Notes under the pieces: generated by a model
Seen by the model: the letters and a program-made list of their open reading frames with translations, nothing else
Told to the model about the DNA's origin: nothing
The model's database searches: none
Shown here: positions 33,201 to 46,594 of the stretch, one piece after another
Layout: the number at the start of each line of letters is the position of its first letter
Position numbering within the stretch: position 1 is the stretch's first letter
Position numbers and translations under genes: made by a program
Assembly (NCBI GenBank): GCA_001051155.2
Contig: JYIP02000004.1
Span: 3,652,383-3,716,382 of the forward strand
Direction of reading: 5' to 3'
DNA: 64,000 nt
Source of the DNA: Chrysoporthe austroafricana
Taxonomy: Eukaryota; Ascomycota; Sordariomycetes; Diaporthales; Cryphonectriaceae

Positions 33201-36200
33201 GGACCAAACATTGCCCGTCATATCCTGAGTTTGGATCTCTTAATCGGAGGTGGCTGTCATACTGAGCACCGCGAAATGCAAGACTCTTCGCACCCTCTTT
33301 TTCATACTCCAGTCGCGCTAGGACGTTGGATAGAGACGCGGTTCGTTCCAATCCATAGTAAGCATCAGGGTCGTCAATACTCTCGAAGATATTGAGCAGT
33401 AATTCGGATGGATCCTCGACCTCTCTAGCCGCTGACGATCGCCGTAATGCTCGTGAGGGCTCTGACAGAGCCAACTCGGCAAACATCAAGGCGATCTTGG
33501 ACATACCGCACCTCATCGCGGCCTGCGCCGCAACGGTAGGGTCAACCTCGAGCCAACGGGATCTGTCTATGATGGAGGTCTCGTCGGGGAAAGTTCTGCT
33601 CCGCAGATAGACTACAACATTAAGGAGAAGTTTGATGTTGACTGTAGCATCCGCTGATTCTGATCTGAGCCACTCCTTGGCAGCAGCCGATAGACTCCGT
33701 TTGATCACCTTTTGGCTGTTGAATTCCCCGACTAGAACAAGGTGGACAATGTAAGGAAGTGACTGTTCAGCGAAGCCATCAACTTCACTGAGGACCAAAG
33801 ACAGACCCCGCAAGACTGCATTTTCTTGCAAAGCTTCGGCCAAGTGAACAGAAAGATGCCGAGCCCAAAAAGACGACTCAATCTTGTCAACGCCAAAGAG
33901 ATCATGCTCATGATGCCCTGTTCCACCGTAATCTGTCGGGGGTGTGGAATAAATGGACCAAGCCGAGGAGCTGTACAGCGTCTCAGGCAAGCTCCGTCGG
34001 CAATCCGCAACGAGATCGTGATCATTTGTGGCGACTGCGAAAGAGACAATTCTTCGCACAGCGGATTCCGCGAGGCCTGCATGACAAGAGTTATCGCTCA
34101 TCGCTAAATCAGCCAGCAGCCTTAGTAGACCATGCACGGAATCGCCGCCTTTGGTTGTGGTCTTCTGATACGTCGATAAGAGCGACTCTTTCAGGACATC
34201 TTGTGGAATGTCGCCTGAAGCCGCAAACGATTTGCCAACAACACGACCCGCCCATGTTAGATACTCCTTGCTTGAATTCACAGCTCGACAGCTCTTCCAC
34301 ACCATAGGTCCATGAATGCAAGCATCTGCATCAGATTCAAGAATGTCATCTTGGTTGGATCGGGGGATCGTGAAGTCGCCACACAACATCCTAAGGGCCA
34401 GATCTCGCGCTGAATCATTGAGCAGATGGTCGTCTTGCTCCGCATCCTTCAGGATTTCAAGAAGGAGCCTGCTTTCGTGCGTATCTTTCTGCGAATTCCC
34501 CGAGGTGCGAATGTTAGATGCTGAGATGGTGATGGCTTGAAAGGCTTGCGCTTGGGTGTCTGATTTGAAGACAGGAGATTCGTATTCCTTCAGCAATTTG
34601 ACGAACCAAGTGTGAAACCGTTGTGCTTTGCTCATAGTGGCCTTGAACTGGCTCTCCTGCGTTGAACTGGCCTGACTAGATTCCAGGAACATTCGCAAGC
34701 TTGCTAATGTGGACAAGGCGTATCCCGCAAGAAAAGACGGCGTCTGAGTCAAGTGAGCAGTACCGTTGGCAATCAACCATTGGCTGATACCAAGAGCATC
34801 ATCAGCACATTCTGTATCCGAGATGAACGGTCTGATTGAGCGTAACAGCATTTCGAGAGGATAGGAGACTAGAGCCTGAGGCCCTGCCAGGCAAATTAAG
34901 ATTCGAATCTTGCGGACGACTGACAAGGCATGATGAGGCCCCAAGGCTGGGTGTATGGTATTTAGCAGCCTGCGTGCCACTGAGGCAACAAGAGGGGGCG
35001 TCCAGAGAGAAAGGACGCCGTATTTGGTCTGCCCGGCAAGATGCGCAAGTTGAACCACCAGATGTCTGCCTTTGAAAGACGGCTGTTGATTAGGCGGCAG
35101 CTGAGTCGGTGAATGGCTGCATTTCTTGATCTCTGCCATGGTATTTGCAGCTTGCATCAAAGCCTCGTCTTTCGTCCATGACTTCTCCACCGGGTCTTCC
35201 TGCTCAGTGAGCACCAAAAAATGCCCGACAATGTCGACGAAATTGCGCTCCAGAGTATCGTAGAATAATTCCTTGCCCATAGTCTTTCTAATTCGGGATT
35301 CGGCGGTAGCCTCTGGCTCCCTCTTAGCTATATCAAAGCAGATGGAGTACGCCATGACCTTTGAGAAGCCTTCTTGTATGATTTTTTCAGGTGCCACTTG
35401 GAGACGAGCCGCCAGACTGTCCAAAGCCGCAACCTGCCCTCGCATGATCATTTGCGCAGCAGTCTCTGTTCTGATCTGTGCGAGAAGGGAATTCAGGGTT
35501 GGGAAGTCGAAGATTTCATACGGGAGGTCCTCTATGGTCTCCTTTTCAAGCAAGGTATAAAGCAGCTGAGAGGCGAAGAGTTCTAGCAGCTCTTGCGACG
35601 ACTTCAGAGATCTCGCAAGCGCAATAGCTTTCATGCTATGGGTAGCGTATTTCGTTACACCCGGAACCTTTCTCGGGATCTCGAAAATGTGATAGACACA
35701 CCTTCGGAGCAGTGTCGGAAGTTCGCAGCCCAATTTAGCCAGCACAAATATCCGGAAAGCTATGCCTTCGATGACATCCGGGTCGTCTGGAAACTGTTTG
35801 ATGACGTCCGTGAAGATATCGTCGTGCAATTTTACTGCATAGAGATCGAAAAACTCTGTCAGACGCTGTCCAATGTGAAATTTCACTCTTATGCTGCCGG
35901 TAGATAGCATCTCAAGCAAGGTCTTGCGTGGCTCGTCTACTTTGGCTTTCTTGTCTCTCCAAAATTCGGAGTTGATCTCCATGAGGCGATAAAGAAGTCC
36001 CGTCAACGACATCTGCGCTTCGATGGACAGAATGTGGTTCGGCCATGCCGTCTTCACAAGGAAGTTGTACAAGTCCACTGATGGGCTAATCAGGTCTGCG
36101 TCGCTTCCACTTATTGACCAGGCGGGCGCGAAGGATGCGAGAACATCTGCGCACAAGCACAAGACGGCCTCGCAGCTTGAGAAGCTGCTTTCTCGTAAAA

Positions 36201-39200
36201 TCCCTCCAATTTGTTCGATGATGTCCCCGGCATAATTCGAGGTGTTATCGAGATGGCATTGGAGCAACTCGTAAAGAAAGCCCACACACAAAAGGAACTT
36301 CTCGTCTGTCAGAGACAGAAAATGGTCCAAAACAGCCTCAGGGATAAGTCCGATTTGCTTGGGGTCTCTGGAATATTCAGAGAAGAGATGCAACCTCATC
36401 TTCGTGGACTCGAAGAAAGCATTTTTACTCATGCCCAATGCAACCTTCTTCCTAGGTAGAATCGTGAGTCCCGAAGAAGGGCCACCGTTGCTGTCTTGCA
36501 ACTCGGGCTCCTCATCAACTTCCATGACATCAGGACCTTGACCTGGTGTCTGGCAAGCATCGCGCGCCCGAACGAGATTCCAGAGCCTCTCGCATAGCCT
36601 TAGAAGATAAGGATATTTGTTGCAGAACTGTTCCATTTGTACCGGGTCCAATGGAGGCAAGTACGGAGCCACCGACAACAGCACAAGTTCGAATGCCTCT
36701 TTGCTCTCCGGCGATTCGAGGATCATATCGACGCATTTGTCCCACAAATTGTCCAAGACGATCTTGATGTCTGTTGCGATCCGAGACTCTAGGTTCTGGA
36801 GACGTGGTAACAGAATGGTACTCGAGACCAAGCATGCAAGCAAGCTCCTCAACCGCTCGGTAGATAATCTCACAGACGCTTCAGTACCACGTCGTACACC
36901 TGACTGAGACGTTGGCTCAAGCAGCTGGGCAAAGTCTTCTAACTTTGGGGAAAGCAACTCCAGGACGAGTGTTCTGAAGTTGTGAGAACTGGAGCTCATG
37001 AAGTCGTCCATGACTACTTCGCTGTTGATGTTGTGAGAGTAGCTCCGACAAAGTCTGAGCTCTACTGAGTCTTCAACATCGAGAAGTAGTAAATAGCTCG
37101 TCATCGGGACAGAATCGCTGAATGACTTCCAGAATTGAGCAATAGGGCCGCCAACAAGCTGCGCTTCCTTAGTGACTTCTATTGCAGATAGACTGCAGCA
37201 TGATAGAAGGAGATTGACCAGGTCGATCGTCACTATATTAGCCGCGTACGAAGACGCGAAGTTCGCTTCAGCTTCTGAGTGTCAGCAAAGAGCTCTCCGG
37301 GCAGCTAACGGCTGGTTGTGGTATGCAACGAGTGCAGCAAGACTCACCAGGTTTCCAGGTAGAGAACACCCATCGGATGACATGACTGTATGTCTTTTGA
37401 ATAGCACTAGGTGCCATCTCATTCCGTAGATTTGCCAGGCAGTGCATGAGTACCAGGGATGAGTCTACCAGTACTGCGGGGCCACATATATCCGCCATTG
37501 TCATGATGTTGCTGACATCGTCCGCAATGGCATGATGCGGAAGGAGTTGACACTCCAACATTGCATGAAGGAGCACACAGGCTGCTCGACATGTGTTTGA
37601 CATGCTAAGACACCTGACGGCCAGCTGCCATATCTGTTTCCACTTGGCTTCAGCCACGCCATGTTTCGCTTGCGGTTGCATCGCACAACTAGATTTTCTG
37701 ATTAGGTCCGTGCATATAAAAAGAAAAAGAAGACATGAGAATAGAGGGTATGTACCTGGCACAAGCGACCATTGCCCATGATGAAAGAATGCCTTGTTTG
37801 TCGCTAATTATCGGTATTAGATCATCCACGATTGTGGCCGAGTCCTCTTCTGAGATTTTTCTGCCTGTCAAGTAGAAAGGATACATCTGGAGGGCAGTCA
37901 GCTTGACCGCACCCTCGGAGGAATTCAGTCTTTGCTGCAGCCTGTGCGAGCCTCCAGCTAAGCGCTGCCTCTTCCGAGGCAGCTCATTTTCAACTTCTGG
38001 ACGTCGTGCGCTGGCTTTGCTGTGCCGCAAAAGCATGTTCTCAAGACGAGACATCGTCTCAATGAGGGCCCAACGGCGCTCAGCGTCCTGCGTGAATGGT
38101 CGAAGGGCAAACAGTGTTGTGCGAAAGTGGCCGTTTGGAACTGGTGCGGACGAAAAAGTCAGATCTTCTAACCGGAGGCGTGACTGTTGGCTTCTCTGTG
38201 AGTATTCGGCCCACAGCGTATCCAGGAGGTCCTCCAAGTTGCCCAGCAAGGAGGCAGAGGAGGCTTCCTGCAGGAGGGCATCAAGGTATAGATGGATACC
38301 GTGGATTGTTTTCAGCATCTCCTCCCTCACAGAGAATAGTAGCTCATCATTGTCGATGGCTCGTGGCTGCCAGCAATAGCTGAGTAGAGGCACCACTTCT
38401 GTTGTGATAGCCCGGCCGAGCGCAGGGTCATCTCCTGCGGCTTGTAACAAGATGCAATTCAAAGTTGCAAAAGTGACCCTGTGCAGCCTGCCGAAGTTGA
38501 GGCGTAGCCGCAAGATGTGAAGCACGGCATCAGACACCTCCTGGCGCCATGTCATAATAGGGGCATTGGGGGCCGATACCAACAGCAGCAGACACTGCAC
38601 AAGCGACGAGAGATCACTCTGCTGTGGCTGGGTTGAGCCACGCTGACTAGCCGTCCGAGAGCGTCCGCTCAATTGAACAAGTGATGAGTGACGTCCAGTA
38701 CCTGGCGCAGGGGAATCACGATCGACTGGTGTTGTTCTGGGAGCTGTCAAGCCTGGACCTCCGAGCAGGTGAGAGATTTTGGAGATGATGAAGTCGACAC
38801 ATGCTTCCCAGCCAGTCGCATCCGATAAGGCGAGTGTCTCAACATGCGCTGGGTAGCTGAGCAAAGCCACAAGGGTCTGCATATAGTCTCGTGCTATGGG
38901 CTGGAAGACATCTCCATCGCGGTCGGTAAGAATGTCAGTAATGTGGTCGATCACGGCCCTAAGGGTATTAACTTTGAGTTTCGAGATGCCATGTGCGACA
39001 GTTGCCCGTAATGCCTTGCCACAGTTGTCGAGCCTCCCCTTTGCGTGCGCTGCACTACCTGCTTTCCCATTCAGGGCAATATCTTTATCAGACAATACTG
39101 CTTGGAACAGAGCTTCAAACAGGCCATGATACTCCTTGCTCTTCAGAGCACCGCTACAACTCGATTAGTGTACCGGTGTGATTATGGACAGGAGGTGTAG

Positions 39201-39467
39201 AAGAAGCTCACTGTTGTTGAGACGGGTTTTTGAAGAAAAAGATCAAGTCTGGAGAAGAGGTCAGCGAGGAACGGTATCTGAACCATATCCCCGGGCAACG
39301 GACCTTGCAAAGCTTCCCCACGAGCCTGGATGCCTCGACCAGAGATATTGACTGCAAGGGCATCAGCAAAATTTATACTGAAGTGTCTACACTTAGTATG
39401 AGATCATACCTCTCAACTGTTCAATATTGGTGATCGGGGGCCTCATGGCCCCTTTCTTTGGGGGCAT
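30252..39467 (-). CDS. TEL1: TEL1, ATM-family checkpoint and telomere kinase
   Basis: A serine/threonine kinase recruited by Mre11-Rad50-Xrs2/Nbs1 to DNA ends; it signals double-strand breaks and maintains telomeres. Seven exons join in phase: 39467-39410, 39351-39304, 39248-39212, 39153-37756, 37697-37348, 37274-32780 and 32721-30252, giving about 2951 residues, a normal Tel1 length. The three tiny 5' exons encode the TAN motif (GIQARGEALQDL), needed in Tel1 for telomere function. Long HEAT-like repeats follow, then the FAT domain and the PI3K-like kinase domain, with catalytic LGLGDRHGHNILLD and the metal-binding HIDLG. The FATC end is NLAMLFCGWAAYA. An ATG 21 nt downstream of the chosen start is also in frame. 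The gene is divergent from NUP192. Confidence 0.95.
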
Positions 39468-40339
39468 CACTGCGGGGATAGTGGTGGTCGTTGACTCAAG
39501 TGCTTGTCATCAGTTGTCCCGTCCAGGTTCTTGATGATGTGAGTAATGAGTTATGTGGTGATTTCAGTCCCGGCTTCGGCAGCCAATAGGTATGACACGC
39601 TGAGGTATTTATGGTGAAAGACTGTGCGCAGCGGGCCTTATGGCAGAGAGGAGAGACCATCTGCTGCAGTCGACCAGAACCCACACGGGGAGTGAGGGTT
39701 ATGAGACGGGATGGTGGAGTTGCGAGGCTGAGAGGATGGCGAACTCAAGACAGAAACGAAGGAGGTTCCAGGTAGATACGGTATCGTTCATGGCGGAGAA
39801 TGAAAATGAGCATGCCAAACTTGGCGCACATTTATTGCAGTTGTGCCCAGGCATCAGAACAGAAGATGCAGGTGTTGCTCAGCCGTTTCGTGCCTTCACC
39901 GGTTGGGCCCCTGTCCATCCATATTACCTTCACGCTTCTGTGTAGGAGATGCTTTAGTGCCTGAAGCTCTGACCACGCAGGGGTCTATCGCACTGTCATA
40001 TCCCTGTCGACCCAGTTTTCGACCTCCATTCATTGGGTTTCGCCCAGGCGGCTCTCAGAAGTCCACTGACCTTCTGTGGCTGTTAGGTCGCGTCCCCAAG
40101 CTCACGGCCAAATTTACGCGATACCTCAAATCTTTGACCAGAGACGGCGATTCTGGAGAAAAGACCAACAAGCCTCACACCAAGGAAGCACTCAACTTGC
40201 TAACACCTGATCCCACGCCGATCTGAGCTCCTCACACAATCTGCAGGCCCGTCTGCTACTTCCTAACCGACCCGCCGCCTCGAGAACACAAATCCGAAGC
40301 CGTCGCGATGCGCCGGTTGCTTTCGACGAGATATTGACC
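39468..40339. promoter_or_regulatory. shared divergent upstream region of TEL1 and NUP192
   Basis: 872 bp between the two start codons. It contains only short ORFs without motifs. It must serve both promoters unless transcription starts inside one leader. A CT/GC-rich segment just before 40340 (CCGCCGCCTCGAGAAC) suits the NUP192 leader. Confidence 0.5.
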
Positions 40340-43300
40340 ATGACCGAACTCAACCCCCTCGACGCCCTCGAAGCGCTGCACAGGGAGCTCACTGCTGTCT
40401 TGGAACACCGTTTTGAGAGCCTGCAGATTCTTGAACAGCAGCTCGATGCTCATGCGCAAGCATTCAAGAAGCTTCTCGACAAGCCCGCGAAAAACGAGAA
40501 GAGCCGCAGCACACTCAAAACAGGTTTGTCTCAACGACACAAGGTAATTCCGCTGAGGCAAGATTGGATGCTGATTCGGCCTTCTCAACAGGCAAAATTA
40601 CAGTCGAGGGCGAGCAATATACCCTCAATGCCGCTTTCCAGGACAGCGCCTTCCAGCTGGCTGACGAAATCGACCTCGACGAGATAGAGGCAGCAAAGAT
40701 ACTGCTCGACTGCCAAGATGATCCAAGGACCCTCGGACGGACGCTCTTCGAGTCCGGACTGGTCTGGTTCCACCAGCAGCGGAGATACTTGCTAGATTGC
40801 ATGCGCCTCTGCATACAGCTCGCCGACGATGACGAGCTTGACGACAATCTGCAGACTGCCTTCAGGACATACGTCGACGAGAACGTCTACGGTGCTGGCT
40901 CCCCTGGCGGGACGAGGATTGTTCCCAGATGTATGGAGGCTATGCAAGGCGTCAAGACCTGGCTGCAGAAGATTGCCGACAAGATGACGGCGGCGACTGT
41001 TATCCATGGCACAGATCGACCCCCGCTTGATGAGGTGCTTGAGTACTCTCGCCTCAGTCTGCTCCAGCAACATGAGATTCTGGCATTGATTACGTCCAGT
41101 GCAGTCGATAAACGGCATGCCAAGGCTGAGGATTTCAAGAGCCTCCTGGCAATGCTACAGAAGTTGGATCGGTACGATCAACTGCTAGGTATATCTTATT
41201 GAAAAGAACATCACCCTGCTAGCTTTAGCTAACTAGTCTGCCTTAGTTCACCTATTTCCTATCATTGGAACCTACATTACTGTGTTTGGGTCAACAGAAG
41301 GCAACAACGATCTGGAACAAGCCCGCGAGTTCTACAAGCTGCTCTCCAAGGTGGACGATGAGACTTGGGTGATGCCATACCTCCATGCTGCTGTCCGGGC
41401 TTGGTGGGTTGTGGAGTTCTCGGGCCTATTCGTTGATGTTGCTGATGGGTTTGACACTCCAGCTGGTGAGTATCATCTTTCCCTCTAACAGTAATGAGTG
41501 CATGCATTAATTTTGGGTCACAGACGAGAAGGGACGGCTCAAACAATTCACAGAAGCTTTGAAGGACGGTGCCTTTGACTTCATATTGTCAGTTGCAGCA
41601 GATGTGAAAACTCCCATTTGGCATGACCCAACACGGCTAGGCATAAGACAATGGCTCCAAAGGAAATCACCTTCGCTTACTGAAGCCGCCCCTTTCTCCG
41701 AGAGTTTTCAATTGGCACTCGTGATACAACTGGAGAACCTCGTAGAGGGGCTCATATCGAACATGCCCGATGTCCTCCGCAAGATGCGAAACGAGGAAGA
41801 CGAACAGCGCCAGCTCAACGCAAATCACGAACAGGATCTTGACCTCGAACGTTTCCTGCTGATCATCGCGTACGCGTACGAGGGCCGGCCCGAGGCGGCA
41901 GAGGCCTTCTGGGCCGATCCTGACAGCAACCTAGCCGGCTTCTTGCAGTGGGCTTCCAGGCGAGCATCTACACCCCTTGTCAGCGCTTTCTGCGAGATGC
42001 TGCAATCCATATCCGGCGACGATACGTGCGCGTCTTCCGCGCATGCATTCCTTTTGGACGAAGGCCAGACGGCTTCTGGGAAGTTGCGAAAGTCGCACTC
42101 ACTCACCTGGACCCAGGTCTTCAAGGAGCTCACTTACTTTACCAATAAACTTCAAAAACCCGCTACCTCCCAATCTCACATCTACCGGTCCGGTAAACCT
42201 ACTGCTGAGCAGGCTGAAGCTGAGCCTGAATCCGCTATGATGCTGGAGTGTTATCTCAGACTCATCATTCGATTGGCGTCCCAGAGTGAGACTGTCCGGG
42301 TCTATCTCATCAAGGGTGACTTCAATCTGGTCCTCGGTCTCTACCAACTAATCAACGTTCCCGGAGCGCATCACGCCCGTCTCAGATCCTCCGCGTTTTA
42401 TGCGCTCCGGGCTTTGATGAGTCGCAAGATCCAAGAGGAATGCAATATCATGTGGAACCTTCTCGACTCATGGGCGACAGGACAGCACCCTCCACCTCAG
42501 GCTCAGACTCGTCAACCCACAGCACAACTAAACCAGATTCCCGCCGTCACGATGAGGAAACAACTGCTGGACTTGGCCCAGGGTTTCGAGGAGCCCAACG
42601 CAGTGGTTCAATTCCTCAACTCACTTGTGTCTCCTGTTCTGGACTCGTCACCTTTGAACGACGCCTTGCCCTTTCCAGAGGAGCTGGGATCCCAGACCAG
42701 GATGCCGGGAATTGAGCCTTACGTGGACTATGTACTCGGCAACGTCTTGGGTGACAATTCCGGAGAGTTGCAAGACACAGTCCAGACGAGAATGTTGCGG
42801 TTGAGTTGTTTTGAATTCATCCTGCTGTGTCTAGACAACTTCAACGAGGACCTCATCTTTCTCAGCCACGAGACGAGCATTCCTGTGGACTCCATCGTCT
42901 CGACGACAGACCTGGCTAGCTACGTTAGACTACATCCATTTGCCCGCGTGATGGAGTGGATGCTTAATCGCCGAGTGATGGCTGCATTATTCAACACCAT
43001 CTGCCCCAAATATGCCGACGAAATCACCCAGATCGCTAGTGCGACACCAGAGTCACCAATAATACTGAGTATTCTGCGGGCAGTCGAGGTGATCACCAAG
43101 GTTCTCGAGATGCAGTACACATATACCGACCTTATACGACCATTGATCAAGGACCAGCCGAACAGGAAGGCATTGTCTGCGCCGGCGTATCTATCCTTCG
43201 AAGACGGTATTATGAGTCACATAACTCTCGTGGTAGATCTGGGACGATACTGTGGGATGGGTCATCCGGCCTTGACACTTGCGTGCTTGAAATTATTGGA

Positions 43301-45660
43301 GAAGATCTCATCCTCTTTGAGAATCGCTTCAGCCTGGAGTCCAGGGCAATATGGCCAGACGCATCGCAACAAGGCTATAGTTGCATTGGAACAGATGGGC
43401 GATGGTGAGGCGATTTCAGCATCGTTCATCGCAGACCTAACGGAGCCTCTCGACATTTCACGAAAAGCCGAGTCACCAAATTACATGATCAAAGTGTACA
43501 TTCTTGACTTCCTGTTTGCTTGTCTCCAAGCAACACCCGATCAACCCACCATAGCCCATCAGCTTCTCGGATTTGAGTGCGGCATTGATTTCATCTCGGC
43601 AAAGAAGGATGGGCCATTTGATTCTGGGACGTCTTTGTTCCACCAGATGCTGCGAGTCCTGATTGAAGTCCCCTTCGGCGACGAGGAGACTGGCATATGG
43701 AGGTGGACGATCGACCTCAAGTTCAAGATCATGCGCATCCTTCAAGTCCTGTGGACATCACCTCTGTCCTCGTCGATCGTGCTGGCGGAGCTGAGGGAGA
43801 ACGACTTCATTTTTCATTTGCTGCTCCGAGAAATCACGATTCAGGCCCTCCTGCCCTGGGATGGCCTTATCATGACAGGGCCGGATTTTCTACTGGCCGA
43901 TGCCTCCATGGCCTTCGTATCCTTCCTAGCCTTGCGCTCTCTTACATTGGAATATGCAAGCATTGAGCTCTGCAGTATTTCCCAGCAGAGACAACCTCAT
44001 CTAAAGCGGCGGCTCCTTGATGCCTTGAATGGGCAGTTGAAAGATGATGACGGCGAGATGAGGCCAGTACCAAGCGTGTTTGATCTTTTCGACTTTCTCC
44101 CTGCGGATGATCAGTTCTGGAATGTGCCACCACCATCATTCGATTTCTATCGAGACTTGGATTTAACACCCTACTTGCAGGACGACGCAAGCGGCAACAC
44201 AATCTATAATCTCGACAGGGTCAGAGAGGCTTTGCTCTTGAAACGGAGGGAATTCGGCAAATTGGGCCAATTGGCCTCTGAGCACGAGATCAGCGCTATG
44301 GACAAGGAGGAAGCAGTACTGCTGGAATTCCTTGAGTTTTCCAATCGACAGACGCAAGTAGCATCGTTCCGACTAAGAGTGCTCAAGTCGTGGACCAAGG
44401 TACTCCTAGTTATGCTTGAGTCGAACGACTTCAAGGGAAGCGATCGAATTTCGTTCCTGCTGCAGGCGCTTCAGGTGATGCTCCCGAGCCTGGACACCTA
44501 TGCATCAGACCACAAGGATGAAGCCCTCGAGCTTGCGAAACTGGCGAAGGTGCTGCTCTTCAAGGTGGACTTTTCGGCCGCGGAAGACAATAGCAAGGTC
44601 GCCGGGGACCTCATTAGTGACAAACTGTTCCAGCTCTTCCAGATCTGTCTGTCCGCCATCAGCAGGTGGGTTGGGAGCTCGGAGCTCCGTGCTCTCTATT
44701 ACAATATTTGCTACCGCTATCTGTCCGGCATCGTCGAGCACGGCAAGGTCTTTCTAGCTAGCCGGCAACACGCTATCAAGGCGATTCACGTCCACGGCGA
44801 GAGACTCCTGAATGTGGTATGTGACGACGCCGAGCGCAGTGACGTTAGATGTCAGACAGCAGCTCTGGTATTGCTGGGAGCTCTCGTCAAGATCGGTATT
44901 GTAGAGCATGACCCATACGTGGTGGAGACTTTGAATAGGCTCAACTTCATCGGCGTGGTGGTCGATTCTCTCAAATCAGTCTGGCGGGAGTGGTCCGAGA
45001 CGATACAAACCGGTAAGATGAAACGCTACCCCAGAAGTTGTTGAAGAGGTTGCAAGCAGCTAAGCAGGATCCCAGAAAACTCCGATATAGACCTCCTCTG
45101 GGGTGCCAAACTCGCCCTCCTCCAATCTCTCTGCCAGACCCGCGAGGGTGCCAAATACGTCATCCAGAACAACCTCTTCCGCGCCGTCGAGCTCTCCGGT
45201 CTGTTTACAGTTGACCTTGACACAGACGTGGGCACAGAGGGCCTTGCCCTCGAGAAACTATACTCGCTCCTGCTCCGTGTAACGCGCATCATTAGTGCCG
45301 CGGTGATCGCCCGCGGTCCCCAGAGCAACGTCACCCAGGGCCCAGCCCGCCGGTTCCTGACGGAGTGTAGGATGCTCATCGTGCAGGTGTTGAAGAAGAG
45401 CGCGGGTATCGGGATGGGTCTGGGCGTTGCGGCGCCTAGCCAGCAGCTCGAGGAGAACGTGGAGGATCTGGCTGAGGCATTCATGGTACTGATCACTGCG
45501 ACGGGGTTCTTGCAGGTGAGCCTTTCTACCCCGGTCATCGCTTTGCTTGAATGGCCTTCTCGCTAACGTTTTCTCTTCTTTGTCTGACTAGTTTGAGGAG
45601 GAGATACTGACGGGTCCCGGGGCTGCGCAACCCATGGCTGTTCAAGGACTGTTCCATTAG
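40340..45660 (+). CDS. NUP192: nucleoporin NUP192, inner-ring scaffold
   Basis: A large alpha-solenoid scaffold of the nuclear pore inner ring (Nup192/Nup205 family), binding Nic96, Nup53 and Nup145N-type linkers. Six exons join in phase: 40340-40523, 40592-41188, 41247-41465, 41524-45012, 45076-45515 and 45592-45660, giving 1665 residues. Family-typical segments include ARTLGRTLFESGLVWFH-like text (here RTLGRTLFESGLVWFHQQRR), the LQQHEILALI helix, and WVMPYLHAAVRAWW. Helical repeats continue throughout, with no catalytic motif, signal peptide or membrane span. Exon 1 starts MTELNPLDALEALHRELTAV. The in-frame TTG two codons upstream is not needed as a start. The small last exon encodes an acidic end and short tail. 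It converges with the Slx8-like gene. Confidence 0.94.
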
Positions 45661-46594
45661 AAGAGAGTAGATGATGCGGGAGATGGGAAGAGAACCTCTG
45701 ACATTAATTGGTGGACAGTTAACATTGATTGATGTAGAAGCTGGCATCATACAGCATTGCAGGATGCAAGATAGGGCGCAGCTGGGAAAGAAAAAAAAAA
45801 CGAGCATCTGGAGGCGTCGGTATGTCTAGGTCATCAACGGCAAGTCCTGTTTCGAGACCATAAAGCATGCCTCTTGTGTGGTGAGGAATCTCTCCTAGTC
45901 TGTCCGTCTATGCAAAGCCAAGCGCCGCCGATAAAGAGGTCACCGCCGGGGGCCGGAGTTGGGGAACGTCTGCTTCAGCCCAGACACCAACACATTGGTC
46001 TGGCTGCACAGAACGGTACCCCCCGGGCGGCCGCCATGCTGGCGTGCTCCATGTGTTCGGATGTCAATCGACCATCTCCCGGAGCCCCCTGGATCGCAGC
46101 ACAGCCAGCGTCAACACGAGGCTCTTCTCACCGCGAGATCGAGTCACAGTCACCCAGACACCGCGGGCCGACAGGTCAGCTGATTTCTTCATCTCATTAC
46201 GACGCCTGGGGGCGGGGACCTGAGCTTGCAGGCCAGGATACAGATCAATGCCTCGGCGTCTGTCTGTCTCTCTTAAGTATCTCATGCTGAACGCCCTTCC
46301 CGTTCCCTTCCCCCATCCCATATCCTCTGGACACAGTCTTCTTCCTGGCCCATTGTAAGACGCCTCGCAAATGCATTAGGGGTATTGTGTCAAAAGAGGA
46401 AGATGAAAACTCCATGGCCAAAGGTTCGATGGCCATGAGAAAGTGATGTCTCCGTGGTGCAGCCGCTGCATGATACCTGGTTTGCTCGAGCACCGTCGCC
46501 GAGTTCCGTCCATGCGTTCGAGCTGCTCTCTGTTCAGGCGCTCGACTTCACATTCGCCGCCGCCTCCTCCTTGCGAGGCCTACTGCCTCGCCGG
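45661..46594. other. convergent intergenic stretch (NUP192 and RING protein 3' ends)
   Basis: A run of ten A lies at 45791-45800. Otherwise only motif-free short ORFs are present. It holds the two 3' regions. Confidence 0.5.
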
